From: Cotesia glomerata | Taxonomy: Eukaryota > Arthropoda > Insecta > Hymenoptera > Braconidae | Direction: 5' to 3' | DNA: 64,000 bases | Assembly: GCF_020080835.1 (NCBI RefSeq) | Contig: NC_058166.1 | Location: 8,556,469-8,620,468 of the forward strand | Notes under the pieces: generated by a model | The model's database searches: none | What the model saw: the letters and a program-made list of their open reading frames with translations, nothing else | Told to the model about the DNA's origin: nothing | Part shown: piece after piece, positions 1 to 10,322 of the stretch | How positions within the stretch are numbered: the first letter of the stretch is position 1 | Layout of the letters: each line of letters begins with the position of its first letter | Translations under genes and position numbers: made by a program

Positions 1-1
1 A

Positions 2-358
2 CAGACAGCCACAGTGTCACTACCAGCAGCTGCAGCACAAAAGTTACTGGAGGGAAACTGCAAAATAAGCATAGGCTGGTCTAATTGCCGAATAAGAGCA
101 ACGAAGAGACCCATACAATGCTTCAAATGCTGGCACTTTGGGCACTTCGGATCGCAGTGCAAAAGCGAAGTCGATCGGTCTAAGCTCTGCATAAGGTGCG
201 GAAAAGAAGGACACAAAATTGCTGATTGTAAAAATCTAGCTAAATGTGCACTGTGCTTTGAACGGCATGGCGTAGAAAAAGCGGCTCACCATGCAGGCAC
301 GAACAGATGCCCCATCTTCCAAGAAGCGCTCCAGAAGATAACGAAGCCAAGAACATGA
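2..358 (+). pseudogene. R1-clade ORF1 (gag-like), C-terminal part
   Basis: The frame is open from the window edge, so the N-terminus lies upstream. Three zinc knuckles are visible: CFKCWHFGHFGSQC, CIRCGKEGHKIADC and a degenerate third starting KCALC. ORF1 proteins of this clade bind the element RNA and chaperone target-primed reverse transcription. The upstream segment matches copy B closely (VSLPAAAAQKLLEG against VTLAAAAARKILAG). The stop TGA (356-358) overlaps the ORF2 ATG (355-357) as ATGA, as in copy B, which suggests coupled termination and reinitiation. No break is visible in this part; it is partial because of the window edge. Confidence 0.85.
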
Positions 359-3333
359 AGATAGTGCAGCTCAACCTCAATCATTGTGAGGCTGCGCATG
401 ACCTGCTCATGCAAACTGTGCGCGAATTAGAGGCAGATGTAGCACTTATAAGTGAGCCTTATAGACATCTGAGTAACCAACCCTGGGAATCCGACAGCAC
501 TAACAAAGCCGTCATCTGGTCCTGCGGTAAATGTCCTTTTCAGAGAACAGTCAACAATAATGAAGCTGACTTCATAGCAGCATGGGTAGATGGCCTCCGC
601 TTCTACAGTTGCTATGCACCACCTAGTCTCTCTAATGAGCATTTTGAAGACTTCCTTGATCGGCTAACTGAGGACGCAAGAAAACACTTTCCCGTGGCAA
701 TAGCTGGTGACTTCAATTCCTGGGCAACAGACTGGGGCAGCAAGTTCACTAATACACGTGGAAAAGCACTTCTCGAGGCAATGGCCACTCTGGACGTGAT
801 CCTTCTTAATACCGGTGACACACCAACGTATACTAAGGGAGAGGCAAACTCAACTGTCGACCTTACATTTGTCAGCAGTTGCTTAGCTCGAAGAGGTTTT
901 TCTTGGGAAGTATTGAACATCTATACAGCCAGCGACCATAGTGCGATACTATGGGAAATATCAACTGGCCAGAAACTAACAAGAGACAACAGGAGCGCTA
1001 GCGCGGTTGGGTGGAAAGTTAAGTCTCTCGACCCCACTACTTTAGTAGTAGCCTTAGACTGCAATCCGATCATCGTAGAAACTGCTGAAGAGAAGACCAA
1101 GGAACTAATGAGAAGAGTCACCCAGGCTTGCGACGCTAGTATGTCTCGAAAACGTCGCATAAATTCAAGACCTTCAGTGCACTGGTGGAACTATCACATT
1201 AGCATTTTACGCTCAAAGTGTCTTAAAAAAAGAAGAAAGTCTCAGCGTGGCTACAGATGATCTAACTCCGCAGAGCTGTTGGCAGAGTATAAAAAGGCCC
1301 GTCGAGAACTGAACAGAGCCATCAAAGAAAGCAAAAGACGTTGCTGGAAGGAACTGGTCGCAGAAGTCGAGAAAGATCCATGGGGCAGACCGTATAACGT
1401 GGTTATGACCCACTTGAAATGCCAACCAATGCCATCACCTACGTGTCCACAACTCTTAGAGAAGATTTTTACTACGTTGTTTCCCCAACAGCTGGTATTC
1501 ACCTACAAGTTGGAGCAGCTCAATTCTGAAGACATCCCAACTATCACGTTGGACGAGTTGATAGAGGCAGGAAATCGAGTAGGGAATAATAAGGCGCCGG
1601 GATTGGACGGAATTCCTAATATTGCCCTGAAATCAATCCTTAGGGCAGCACCGACATTATTCCTGGACGTTTACGATACATGCCTGAAGGAAGGGACTTT
1701 TCCCCAGAAGTGGAAATAGCAACGGCTAGTGTTACTTCCGAAGGGGAAAAAGCCGCCGGAAAAACCGTCATCCTACCGACCACTCTGCATGTTAGACACG
1801 GCCGGCAAGATATTCGAGCGCATAATTCATCAGAGAATAGAAGCTTTAGTCGATCCACTCCTAGCAGAGAACCAGTTTGGTTTCCGAAAAAGACGGTCAA
1901 CTCTGGATGCTATCAAATTGGTTGTTGATATAGCCAAGGATGCAATCGCCGGAACGAGATGGAAGGGTGGAAAGAAGAAATACTGCTTGGTGGCTGCTTT
2001 GGACATCAAGAATGCCTTCAACTCCGCTAACTGGGACTGCGTTATGCGGGCTCTAGAAGAAAAAAATATACCAGGATATCTTCGCAGAATAGTAGCGAGC
2101 TACTTCACGAACAGGCTCCTGAAATATGACACGACGAATGGTACGGAAGTGTACGAAATCTCCGGAGGAGTGCCACAGGGATCAGTCTTAGGTCCTCTGC
2201 TATGGAACATCATGTATGATGGCCTCCTGAGAATAGCATTGCCTACGGGAGTCAAACTTGTAGCATATGCGGATGACGTAGCTGTCGTGATTGTCGCAAA
2301 GCACCTCGAAGAGATAGAAATGGCATTTGATATTACATTCAGACGAGTCAATTTGTGGATAGACATGATGAACTTGCAACTAGCCAAGTATAAAACCGAG
2401 GCAGTGCTCATCACCAGCAGAAAAACGGTAGAAACCATCAAGTTGAGAGTCGGAGAACAAGAAATCACATCACAACCATTTATCCGTTATCTGGGAGTGA
2501 TGCTGGATGCACGACTTAACTTCAAGCAGCAGGTGGAACATGTCAGTGCCAAAGCGTCAGTAGTGAGGGCTAGTCTCGCACGGCTGATGCCTAACATCAG
2601 AGGCCCAATGCAGAACAGGAGGCTACTATTGTCATCAGTAGTCACATCAGTGCTCACTTACGGAATATCCATTTGGGCTGATGCACTGGAAACCCAAGAA
2701 TCATGGAGAAAAGCTGGACCAATATACCGACTGAGTGCCCTACGAGTAGCTAGTGCCTTCCGCACTATATCAGAAGAAGCAGTGTGCGTCATTGCTGGAA
2801 CCCTACCTCTTAGAGTTCTAGCAGAGGAAAGACGGGCCCTTTACCAACGAAAAAGGTCAACTGCACTGAGCCCTGAAGAACTTAGAATTGAAGAACGGCA
2901 GAAGAGCATAGGCTGATGGCAACTACTATGGGATGCTGCAGAGAAGGGTAGGTGGACGCACCGTCTCATACCTCGGATCGACATTTGGCTCAACCGGAAT
3001 CACGGTGAGGTCAATTACTATCTTACGCAGATGTTGTCGGGACATGGGTGTTTTCGAGAGTATCTACACCGCTTTAAGCACGATGACTCTTCGGAGTGCC
3101 CGTCCTGCCCAGGAGCTGCTGAAGACGCGGAGCACGTCTTCTTTGTATGTCCTCGTTTCGATCCACAGCGTGAAGAACTGGAGAGGATCCTGAACCAGAG
3201 AATGCAACCAGATTCACTAGTGGAAGCAATGTTGTCATCAGAAGCTGCCTGGAACGCTACCAACACGTTTGCAACAGAAGTCCTTAAAGACTTGCGTTCC
3301 ACCGAAAGAAAAAGAGCAAATAGCAGAAGATAG
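355..3333 (+). pseudogene. R1-clade ORF2: endonuclease and reverse transcriptase, three in-frame stops
   Basis: One continuous reading frame from the ATG at 355 to the stop before 3334, interrupted only by TGA at 1258-1260, TAG at 1717-1719 and TGA at 2914-2916. The N-terminus (MKIVQLNLNHCEAAHDLL) is the endonuclease, with GDFNSW and SDH-type motifs. The reverse transcriptase follows, with PGLDGIPN, GVPQGSVLGPLLWN and the catalytic YADD near 2265-2276. The C-terminus has a CPSCPG...H...C zinc motif (about 3097-3150). In copy B the residues aligned to the first two stops are a CGA-type Arg and CAG Gln, so each is a single C-to-T change. The product cannot be full length, so the copy is dead. 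Confidence 0.88.
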
Positions 3334-3603
3334 AATAAAGGTAGTTAACACCTTAGCCACCAGAAGGAAGAGCAGTAGCTAGATCCTCCCTTCACGAAGT
3401 AATGCCTGACGGTGGTTTTCATAAGGGGTTAGACGAAAGAAGGAAAAGGGGTTTAGGGTTTAGTGGGTAGGGGCGTTAGTGTCGAGTTTTAGTATGACGC
3501 TGCGTCGAGTCGCCACATATCCAGGCCAAACAACTATGCCTAGAATCCGTAAAAAGAATTCCTTCCCCTTAAGGGAAAAAAAAAAAAAAAAAAAAAAAAA
3601 AAA

Positions 3604-4237
3604 CACACACAGACATTCAGACATACGGACATCATCGCGAAAACATTTAGGGAAGCTTCCCTAGGACCTCAAAATGTCAAGATCTGATGAGAACTCGATT
3701 TTCGAAAAACGGGGTGAAACCAATAACTTCCCGATTTTTGAAAATTTTCAATTTTTTTAGCGGAAGTTATAAAATTTTTTCGAATGTGGTTTTTTTGGAA
3801 TTACTTTCAAACGGCTTCACTGATCAATTCCAAAAACTAATCAGCTCTTAACATCGAAAAACCACGTCAATCGCCACTAGCCTGGTCAAAATCGGTTGAT
3901 TCGTTTGTGAGTTATCGTTGTCGAAAAAAAACCGAAAAAAATGTTTTTTCGGAGTTACATCGAAATTCCTACTTCGATCGATTAAAACTTAAAAATTCTT
4001 CATGAGGCCTGGAAAACTGCGTCGAATGCCAATAACTACGTGGAAATCGGTTTATTCATTCAAAAGTTATTGCAGTTTTAAAATTTAAGAAATAGTGTTT
4101 TATTAAACTTGTACCAGAGTTTTGAGCTCGAAGAGCTCAAAAACGTAGTAAGTGCAATTTTGAGCGCTTAAATATGAAATTAGCGGGAAGTTGCAGGGAT
4201 GGCCTTTAGGGTCAACCGTTTTTCTAATTTTTTTTAT
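3604..4237 (+). repeat. CCCGC repeat unit, 3' flank and target of LINE copy A
   Basis: Downstream of the poly(A) the sequence matches the repeat also seen at 8988, 9909, 15223, 15760, 17607, 48100 and 56299. Marks are the AAGCTTCC box, TCAAGATCTGATGAGAACTC, a degraded TTAGCGGAAGTT, repeated AACTTTCAAACGGCTTCACTGATC-like modules split across the unit, GAGCTCGAAGAGCTCAAAA palindromes (about 4118-4140), and the terminal TTAGCGGGAAGTTGCAGGG followed by GGTCAACCGTTTTTCTAA and a T tract. No coding potential is visible. Confidence 0.75.
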
Positions 4238-4319
4238 TAAATTCTACGGAAAATTCTTGATTTTTCTATCAAAAATCATCTTAGTCGAAAATTACTTTGA
4301 ACAACGCATAAGAGTAATT

Positions 4320-5150
4320 TCAGTAGACTATATTAGACCAACCTGCTATTTTTCTAATGATACTTAAATCTACTCCTTTTAAAAAGGCTGTTGATATCAC
4401 AGTATGTCTAGTAGAATGAACAGAAAAAATTGTGGTATCAATATTACTTTCTTTTAGTATTGTCTTTACCCATCTGCTTATTGTTTGACTACCTACTTCA
4501 TTGTGAGGTTTCTTGATACTTAACAATAATTTTTCTTTCTTATCTGTCATTTTCGCAGTTACATTAATATATTTTAGTAAGGTTGATGCTTCACATAACT
4601 TAGGTTTCTTTCTAAACTTTGGTATTATAAGAGTGGCTTGTTCACGACCTGGACCAGATGTTTTAATTGAGTTTAATATTTTTATTTTAATGCCATTATC
4701 TCTTATAATAATATTTTTATATTAATATTTGCCAAAGTTTGAGCCCTGTAAACTGTACACAGTGCCAATAGTATAATAGTCTTTTTTGTTAATTTATCTA
4801 ATGACAAAGTATTTAGTGGAAACGATTTTTTTATATATTTAAATACTACTGTGACATCCCAGGCATGCAAATATTTTGGTTGTGTAGGTCTTATTTTAAA
4901 AATGTCTTTTAAAAAACGACTTATCATTGGACTTTCTCCAATCTTATCATTTGACAATAAGGATATTGCTGATCTATATGTATTTAGGGTTCCATATGAA
5001 GCGCCTTCATTAAACTTTTGAATTAAAAATTCCAACGTTATTTTTGTTCTGGGTTAAAAAAGTCAGAACCCGATAATTCGCAATATTTATACCATTGTTT
5101 TAATCCTGAAGCATATTGCTTAATAGTGCTATCTGACAAAGAAGCCATTA
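4320..5150 (-). pseudogene. DIRS-like tyrosine recombinase, broken
   Basis: Read on the minus strand, peptides run from a MASLSDSTIKQYASGLKQW-like N-terminus through EFLIQKFNEGASYGTLNTYR and LLALCTVYRAQTLANI, which carries the first catalytic Arg, to the HSTRHT box (second catalytic His/Arg) and IRKIAGWSN. The final catalytic Tyr is not seen: the frame ends at VY about where it should follow. At least one stop or frameshift separates the halves (around 4560-4703) and another lies near 5035-5060. The enzyme would circularise and integrate the DIRS cDNA. This copy cannot make it. Confidence 0.75.
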
Positions 5151-5465
5151 AAAATGTCCGCAGTTTCAATTGGAGCTCCTCTCCTTACATATGCCTCGCG
5201 GACACTCTGCCTGCAGTCAAACTCAGTTGATTTCGCCCTGGGATGTTGCTTCGCTCTACAGGAGAATCATAATAATTTAGAATCTGGTTTAAATCTTATT
5301 TGTTTACTAACTAGTAAAGATAAAAAAAATGGGTACCATGGCTGATTAGGCCAGTCTGGCACCACTATAATTCCTGAAGTTTTATCAATCTCAACTTTTA
5401 CAAGAACTCTAAGGATCAAAGAAAAAGGTGGAAAGGCATAGAAATTTAAATTAATTTCTTGCGCA
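4320..5465 (-). mobile_element. DIRS-like retrotransposon remnant, copy 1
   Basis: On the minus strand the end of an RNase H-type polyprotein (about 5465-5330; residues NFYAFPPFSLILR and VVPDWPNQPWYP) is followed by a tyrosine recombinase. The same order and closely similar peptides occur in DIRS-like copy 2 at 58680-61885 (FFYAFPPFSVIAR, VVPFWPTQPWFP). A tyrosine recombinase downstream of RT-RNase H, in place of a DDE integrase, defines the DIRS order. Both ends are missing, so the copy is a fragment. Confidence 0.75.
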
Positions 5466-5475
5466 AGCTTTTATT

Positions 5476-5808
5476 TTATTTATTTAACAATATACATATA
5501 TATATTTTACCTTGAATATTAGCAAGTAAATCAGTCTCTTGTCCATGGTTCTTTGATGCATCAGACTCGTTGTCTGACGCCTCTGGTTCCGACGGTTCTT
5601 TCGTCGGCTGAACAGTGTCTAATTGCTCTTGCGTCAATTTTATCTGTTTTCGTAATTCTATGAAAATAATATGAAAAAGGTTGATATACGTCTTAAGTAC
5701 TCTCTTACGTCGTTCCTCTAGCGCACAACGAAAAGATATGAAGTTTGGGGTACAGCGGAGGGCTGATGGATGGATTTTTTTCATTTGGGACTTTGAAAGT
5801 TGTGACAT
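5476..5808 (-). CDS. Unrecognised small ORF, possibly two exons
   Basis: A 110-codon frame, not recognised. It starts MSQLSKSQMKKIHPSALR and continues to an acidic, serine-rich tail (EPSEPEASDNESDASKN). A good donor (GTAAGAG, after codons for LEERR) and an acceptor (TTTTCATAG before AATTACGAAAAC) suggest that about 50 bases inside it are an intron, and GTAAAAT after the acidic tail could be a second donor. That would make it part of a spliced gene, host or transposon. It lies between the DIRS remnant and an AT-rich element. It may be chance. Confidence 0.25.
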   Translation of the reverse strand: MSQLSKSQMKKIHPSALRCTPNFISFRCALEERRKRVLKTYINLFHIIFIELRKQIKLTQEQLDTVQPTKEPSEPEASDNESDASKNHGQETDLLANIQGKIYICILLNK

Positions 5809-6107
5809 CTAGCGTGAACGAGGGTAACTACATGATTAGATATTGTCAATTACTTATGTAATCTTGAGAACGAGGCTCGATATATAATTAGAAGTTTAAT
5901 AAAACAGTATTTTTTGAATTTTCAAACCGCTATTACTTCTGAATAAATTCACCGATTTTCACGCGGTTGGCAGCATTCCACGCAGTTTTTCAAATTCTAT
6001 GATATACTTTTGAATACAAACTGATCAAACCGAACTTTAAAAAATTTTCAATTTTTCTTAGCCGGAAATTGAAAATAAATTAGTTTTTTTTTTTTTTTTA
6101 ACTTAAT
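5809..6107. other. AT-rich spacer
   Basis: No gene seen. Short stretches around 5900-6060 (GCTATTACTTCTGAATAAATT, CACGCGGTTGGCAGCATTC split by spacer) resemble degraded modules of the CCCGC repeat, in inverse orientation. Confidence 0.4.
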
Positions 6108-7140
6108 ATCCCGAGAAAAAATATTTATATATATTTATATATAAATTGATTATATATGATTATATATGAAAAATGGCCAAATATAATCATATATAATTAT
6201 ATATAACAATATTTAATTATATATTTATTACATTTAATTAATTGTTGGGTTAATTTTATGGATATAATATTTAATATGGTCCTACGCAATTCTTTGTAAC
6301 CAATTATAATACAAAAAAAATATCTAGCTATAATTTTACGGCTATAACACCAGCGGTCACCCATCCAACTATTAACCTTGCTCAATGCTGCATAACTTGA
6401 GTGATCTCCGTGCGTCTTGAAGTTTCTGTCTGCTGTGCTGCTGTCTTAGATGCCAATGATTCTATGATCTACATAATGTATCATATGAGTTTATCATAAA
6501 TATAATATAAAAATTGATTTTATAATATGTGTGGATAGTCATAATTCATAATTTATTTATTTGACCGAATCTCATTATAATATAACACTTATTTAAATAA
6601 TAAAATAAATAATGATTTAACTATTAGGTAGTAGCAGAGCAGACCAAAACATCTCATAGGAAATGTAACAAATTTTGTATTTCAGAATTATTTAAACGTA
6701 ATTATAAACATCATTTTACACTTTTCGTGATTACCAAAAAAAATTTTTTTTTCAAAGAAAAATTTTTTATATATGTTAATTATATATAAGCATATATAAT
6801 TATATATACTTATATATAATTATATATGGGATTATATATAATCTTGGATGGCTGTATATTGCTCCATATATAGTCATTTATAATTATATATGATTATATA
6901 TGACCTCATATACAATTCCATATATAATCATGTATGATTATATATAACTATATATAATTATATATGGAACTATATATAATCTTGCTTGGCTGTATATTGC
7001 TCCATATATAATCATATATAATTATATATGATTATATATGGAACTATATAATCTTCCTTGGTTTTATATTGCTCCATATATAGTCATATATGATTATATA
7101 CATTTATATATGATTATATAGAAACATTTTTTCTCGGGAT
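6108..7140. mobile_element. AT-rich inverted-repeat element of TATATAATTATATATGATT-type repeats
   Basis: The segment begins ATCCCGAGAAAAAATATTT and ends ATTTTTTCTCGGGAT, an inverted terminal repeat of about 15 bp. The interior (especially 6120-6240 and 6765-7125) is a degenerate array of short TATATAATCATATATAATTA-like units interrupted by GGCTGTATATTGCTCCATA motifs. No ORF. A partial relative, with TCCCGTGAAAAAAATAC and the same unit, is at about 46165-46285. Probably a non-autonomous DNA element; superfamily unknown. Confidence 0.5.
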
Positions 7141-7144
7141 TTTA

Positions 7145-7492
7145 AAAATTTAATCCGAAATTCAAATTTATACTTAAAATAATAAAAGTAGATAAAAAAA
7201 ATAATCATCTATTATTATTAATTTTCGCTTTATAATAAAAAAGCTAAAAACGAAGAAAGCAATTTCCGAATTGCTGCCTAGTTAAGTAGCCAAATTCGGA
7301 CCGAATGAGGTTTAGATAGTCACCATCAAGTGTAGTTTCCAAACTACAACCTAATCAGGAAACCAAGTTAGGCTGAAATTCGCGTTACATCCCAAACTTC
7401 AGTCTGATTTAGATGCCTCACTTACCGCAAGTTTGGAATTCGGCATGCCTTACTTGCGCCAAATCACTGCCTCACTGAAATTTCTAGTCGGG
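7145..7492 (-). mobile_element. End fragment of the CCCGACTAG element family
   Basis: This is the inverted counterpart of 53096-53450: it shares TAGGTAGCCAAATTCGG-type and GGAAACCACACTTG-type blocks and ends in AAATTTCTAGTCGGG at 7492, the terminal motif of the intact copy at 53096-54652. No ORF. Only one end is present. Confidence 0.55.
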
Positions 7493-8189
7493 TTGCATTG
7501 AGTGGAAAATTTTCAATTTATTTAGCGGGAAATTAATTATTTTGTATAAAAAATTTTTAAGTTGAATACTGATCAGTGATCACTTATGTTAATTTAACAC
7601 TTGTGTTAATTTTTATGTTCAAGTAAGTTAATTTAACACTTTTGTGCGCCAATTCAATGTAATTGGGTTAAATCAATATTTTAATCTGTTGAACAACTTT
7701 GGATAAAAATTCCCAAGTTGTCTATCTAAAATTATTTTTTTCCAAATTAAAAAAAACTTTTTTTTAACAAAAAAGTTACTGGGACAATAAATTTGATTTC
7801 TTCAGCTAAGAAATAAAATTAATGGAAATTTCCAACAATTTAATTTTTTGTCACAAAAATGCCATTTTTTCAGTGCGCATGCTAAAGTGATTCAAGTTAA
7901 ATAGAACATTTTTTTTTTTTAAGAAAAGATTAATTAATGAAATTAATTATTTCTAAAGCTTGTGATTTCAACATGTTGTCATAAAAGCAATCAAGATAAT
8001 CTGAATAGCTTGCGAGACTGAAATACGAAAGGAATAGAAATAATGGTAGATGGTAGCAGAGAGAAAACTAAACGTGAAACGTTACGGTCCAATTGTAAAA
8101 ATCGTTGATTCGCGCAAGCACGAATAATTCGTAATGTACTGGTACTCTTGAAGCAAATCGACTGTCGATGTTTCACGTTACGATCTCTG

Positions 8190-8194
<5 letters not shown>
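7493..8194. other. AT-rich spacer, no gene seen
   Basis: Contains short near-direct repeats of TTAATTTAACACTTGTGTTAA type (about 7590-7640), suggesting a decayed element. No coding frame is supported. Confidence 0.4.
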
Positions 8195-8230
<36 letters not shown>

Positions 8231-8252
8231 TATATATATATATATATATATA
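8195..8252. repeat. (TA)n microsatellite
   Basis: About 58 bp of TA dinucleotides with one interruption (TACTATAT). Confidence 0.95.
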
Positions 8253-8987
8253 TTACCTGACAGCATAGTGCAATGCAATAAAATACAATGCAATACAACA
8301 CAAAACGATACAACACTAAACACTGCAGGAAAGTAACACGGCAGTACTTTCGGTCTTCCATTTTTTTCTTTTCTTTTTATAGCGTTCTATTTATTGTGAT
8401 GTATTTACTAATATTAATATTAATATGAAAGCAATAACTGAGGCATTATTAACTTTAATAAATTCATTTCGATTTATAAAGTGCAATGAAATTACTAATT
8501 ATACTTAATTGGAAATTAAAAGAAGTTTGGAAAATCCAAAAGTGCACGCCTCATAACGCTCATTCATTTCTTAAGAAAAAATTGATTGTGTAATTGATTC
8601 AAAAAAAAAAAATTATAATTAAGTAATTTCTTACAAAGTATTTTTTATTTTTTTTTAAATATTGGCGCCCTTTTTTCTTGTCATATGCGCACGCAGTCTA
8701 AAAAAATCTAGCTGGATCAAGTGGCGCCATAGTTTTCACGTGACAAATAAGAAAAGTCCATTTGGCTTTGTACGGTTGTATCGCAGTGAATTTTAATAAA
8801 AATTCAATTAAAAAAAAAAATACGTAAACTAGGCCACTGATATGAAATACGGACCCAGTTCATCGAATTCTTAAACTAATAAGAAAGGTCCGGTCTTGAA
8901 ATATCAATTTGATCGGGAATAATCGTTGGTACATCCAAAATGCGGTGACATCCGGACGTCCACGTTAAATTTTTTTCAAAACGTTTT
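8253..8987. other. AT-rich spacer, no gene seen
   Basis: Starts with short AATACAATGCAATACAACAC-like iterations (8270-8320). No supported ORF, RNA gene or paired inverted repeat was found. Confidence 0.4.
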
Positions 8988-9880
8988 TTAACTTCCCGCT
9001 AAGAAAAATTGAAAATTTTTTAAAATTCGGGAAGTTATTGGTTTCACCCCGTTTTGCGAAAATCGAGTTTTCAGCAGATCTCGACGTTTTAAGGTCACAT
9101 GAAGCTTCCCTGAGTATTTCCGCGATGGTGTCCGTGCGGCTGTATGTATGTGTGTGTGTGTATATGTGTAGTATGTAAACCTCTTATAACTTTTGAACGG
9201 CTCGACCGATTGGATCGAAATAGGTGACGCTCCAAAGAGTATCATTGCCATTAAATTTCGTAAAAATTTTAATCGATTCGGTTCGCTATATTTTGAAAAA
9301 TCTCAAAAATAAAATTTTCAAAAAATCGTTTTTTTGGAATAACTTCTAAACGGCTTTACTGATCGATTTAAAAAACTAATCCGTTATTAAGTTTGAAAAA
9401 CCATGTCGATTGCCACTAGTCCCGATAAAATCGGTTGATGCGTTCAAGAGTTATCGAAAACGAAAAATTTCGAAAAAAGTGTTTTTTTCACATAACTTCG
9501 ACATTTCTTTGTTGATCGTTTTTGATGAAATGAAATAATTATAAGAGCCTAAAAAAATACGTCGATCGCCCCCAAGAACGTAAAAATCGATTGATTAGTT
9601 CGTAAGTTATCGTTGTCGAAAAAATTCGAAAAAAGTGAATTTCTCCAATTTCTCCCAAATTTTTGGTCTGATAAATTTATGTTTAATAGTAAATCATAGA
9701 ATTCAAATACTGCGTTGACTGCTGTCAACCGTGTGAAAATCGGTTTATTCATTCGAAAATAATTGCAGTTTGTAAATTTAAATAACAGTGTTTTATTAAA
9801 CTTTCATCAGACTATTGAGCTTGAAAAGCTCAAAAGCTTAAAATAGCTAACTCTACGAGCTCGAAATAATATTTAAATTA
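8988..9880 (+). repeat. CCCGC repeat unit, uninterrupted (natural empty site)
   Basis: Begins AACTTCCCGCTAAGAAAAA and proceeds through the GTTATTGGTTTCACCCCG box, CAGATCTCGACGTTTTAAGG, CGCGATGGTGTCCGTGCGG, a short (TG)n tract (about 9145-9170), then ATAACTTTTGAACGGCTCGA and iterated ATAACTTCTAAACGGCTTTA modules to GAGCTTGAAAAGCTCAAAAG. It is not interrupted at the (TG)n, where the neighbouring unit holds LINE copy B, so it serves as an empty-site paralogue. The apparent frame at 8988-9251 is not a gene. Confidence 0.75.
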
Positions 9881-9908
9881 TATTTATGAGTATAAGATTT
9901 AAAAATTT

Positions 9909-10064
9909 TTAACTTCCCGCTAAAAAAATCGAAGATTTTCAAAATTCGGGAAGTTATTGGTTTAACCCCGTTTTGCGAAAATTGAGCTTTCATCAGATCT
10001 CGACGTTTTAAGGTCACAGGAAGCTTCCTTGACTATTCCCGCGATGGTATCCGTGCAGGGTGTG
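9909..10064 (+). repeat. CCCGC repeat unit, left half (split by LINE copy B)
   Basis: Runs from AACTTCCCGCTAAAAAAAT to GTGCAGGGTGTG and then meets the T tract that is the 3' end of LINE copy B. The continuation of the unit resumes at 15223. Confidence 0.78.
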
Positions 10065-10322
10065 TTTTTTTTTTTTTTTTTTTTCCTTAGGGGGGGGGAA
10101 TCCTTTTTACGGATTCTAGGCATAGCTGTTTGGCCTGGATATGTGGCGACTCGACGCAGCGTCATACTAAAACTCGACGCTGACGCCCCTACCCACTAAA
10201 CCCTTAACCCCTTTCTCTTCTATCCTCTGATCCCCCATGGTACCGCCGTAAGGCATTTCTTCGCGGGGGGAGAAATTAGCTGCCGCTCTTCCTTCTGGTG
10301 GCTAAGATGTTATTTCTTTCTT

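Larger units (their letters stand above)
1..3603 (+). mobile_element. R1-clade non-LTR retrotransposon, copy A (5' end off-window)
   Basis: The window opens inside a LINE. In order it shows the end of an ORF1 with three CCHC knuckles, an ORF2 with apurinic-type endonuclease, reverse transcriptase and a C-terminal CCHC motif, an AT-poor 3' untranslated stretch (3334-3575) and a 28-base A tract (3576-3603). This arrangement, and the endonuclease sequence around GDFNSWATDWGS, are typical of the R1 clade (R1, TRAS, SART, Waldo, Mino). The A tract runs straight into CACACACAGACATTCAGACA, the (AC)n part of the CCCGC repeat. Copy B at 10065-15222 has the same architecture and the same target. Clade assignment rests on motif recognition, not a tree. 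Confidence 0.88.

Noticed and set aside
3479..3664. 61-aa plus-strand ORF ending in poly-Lys
   Set aside because: It is the LINE 3' untranslated region plus poly(A); the counterpart at 10165-9962 behaves alike.
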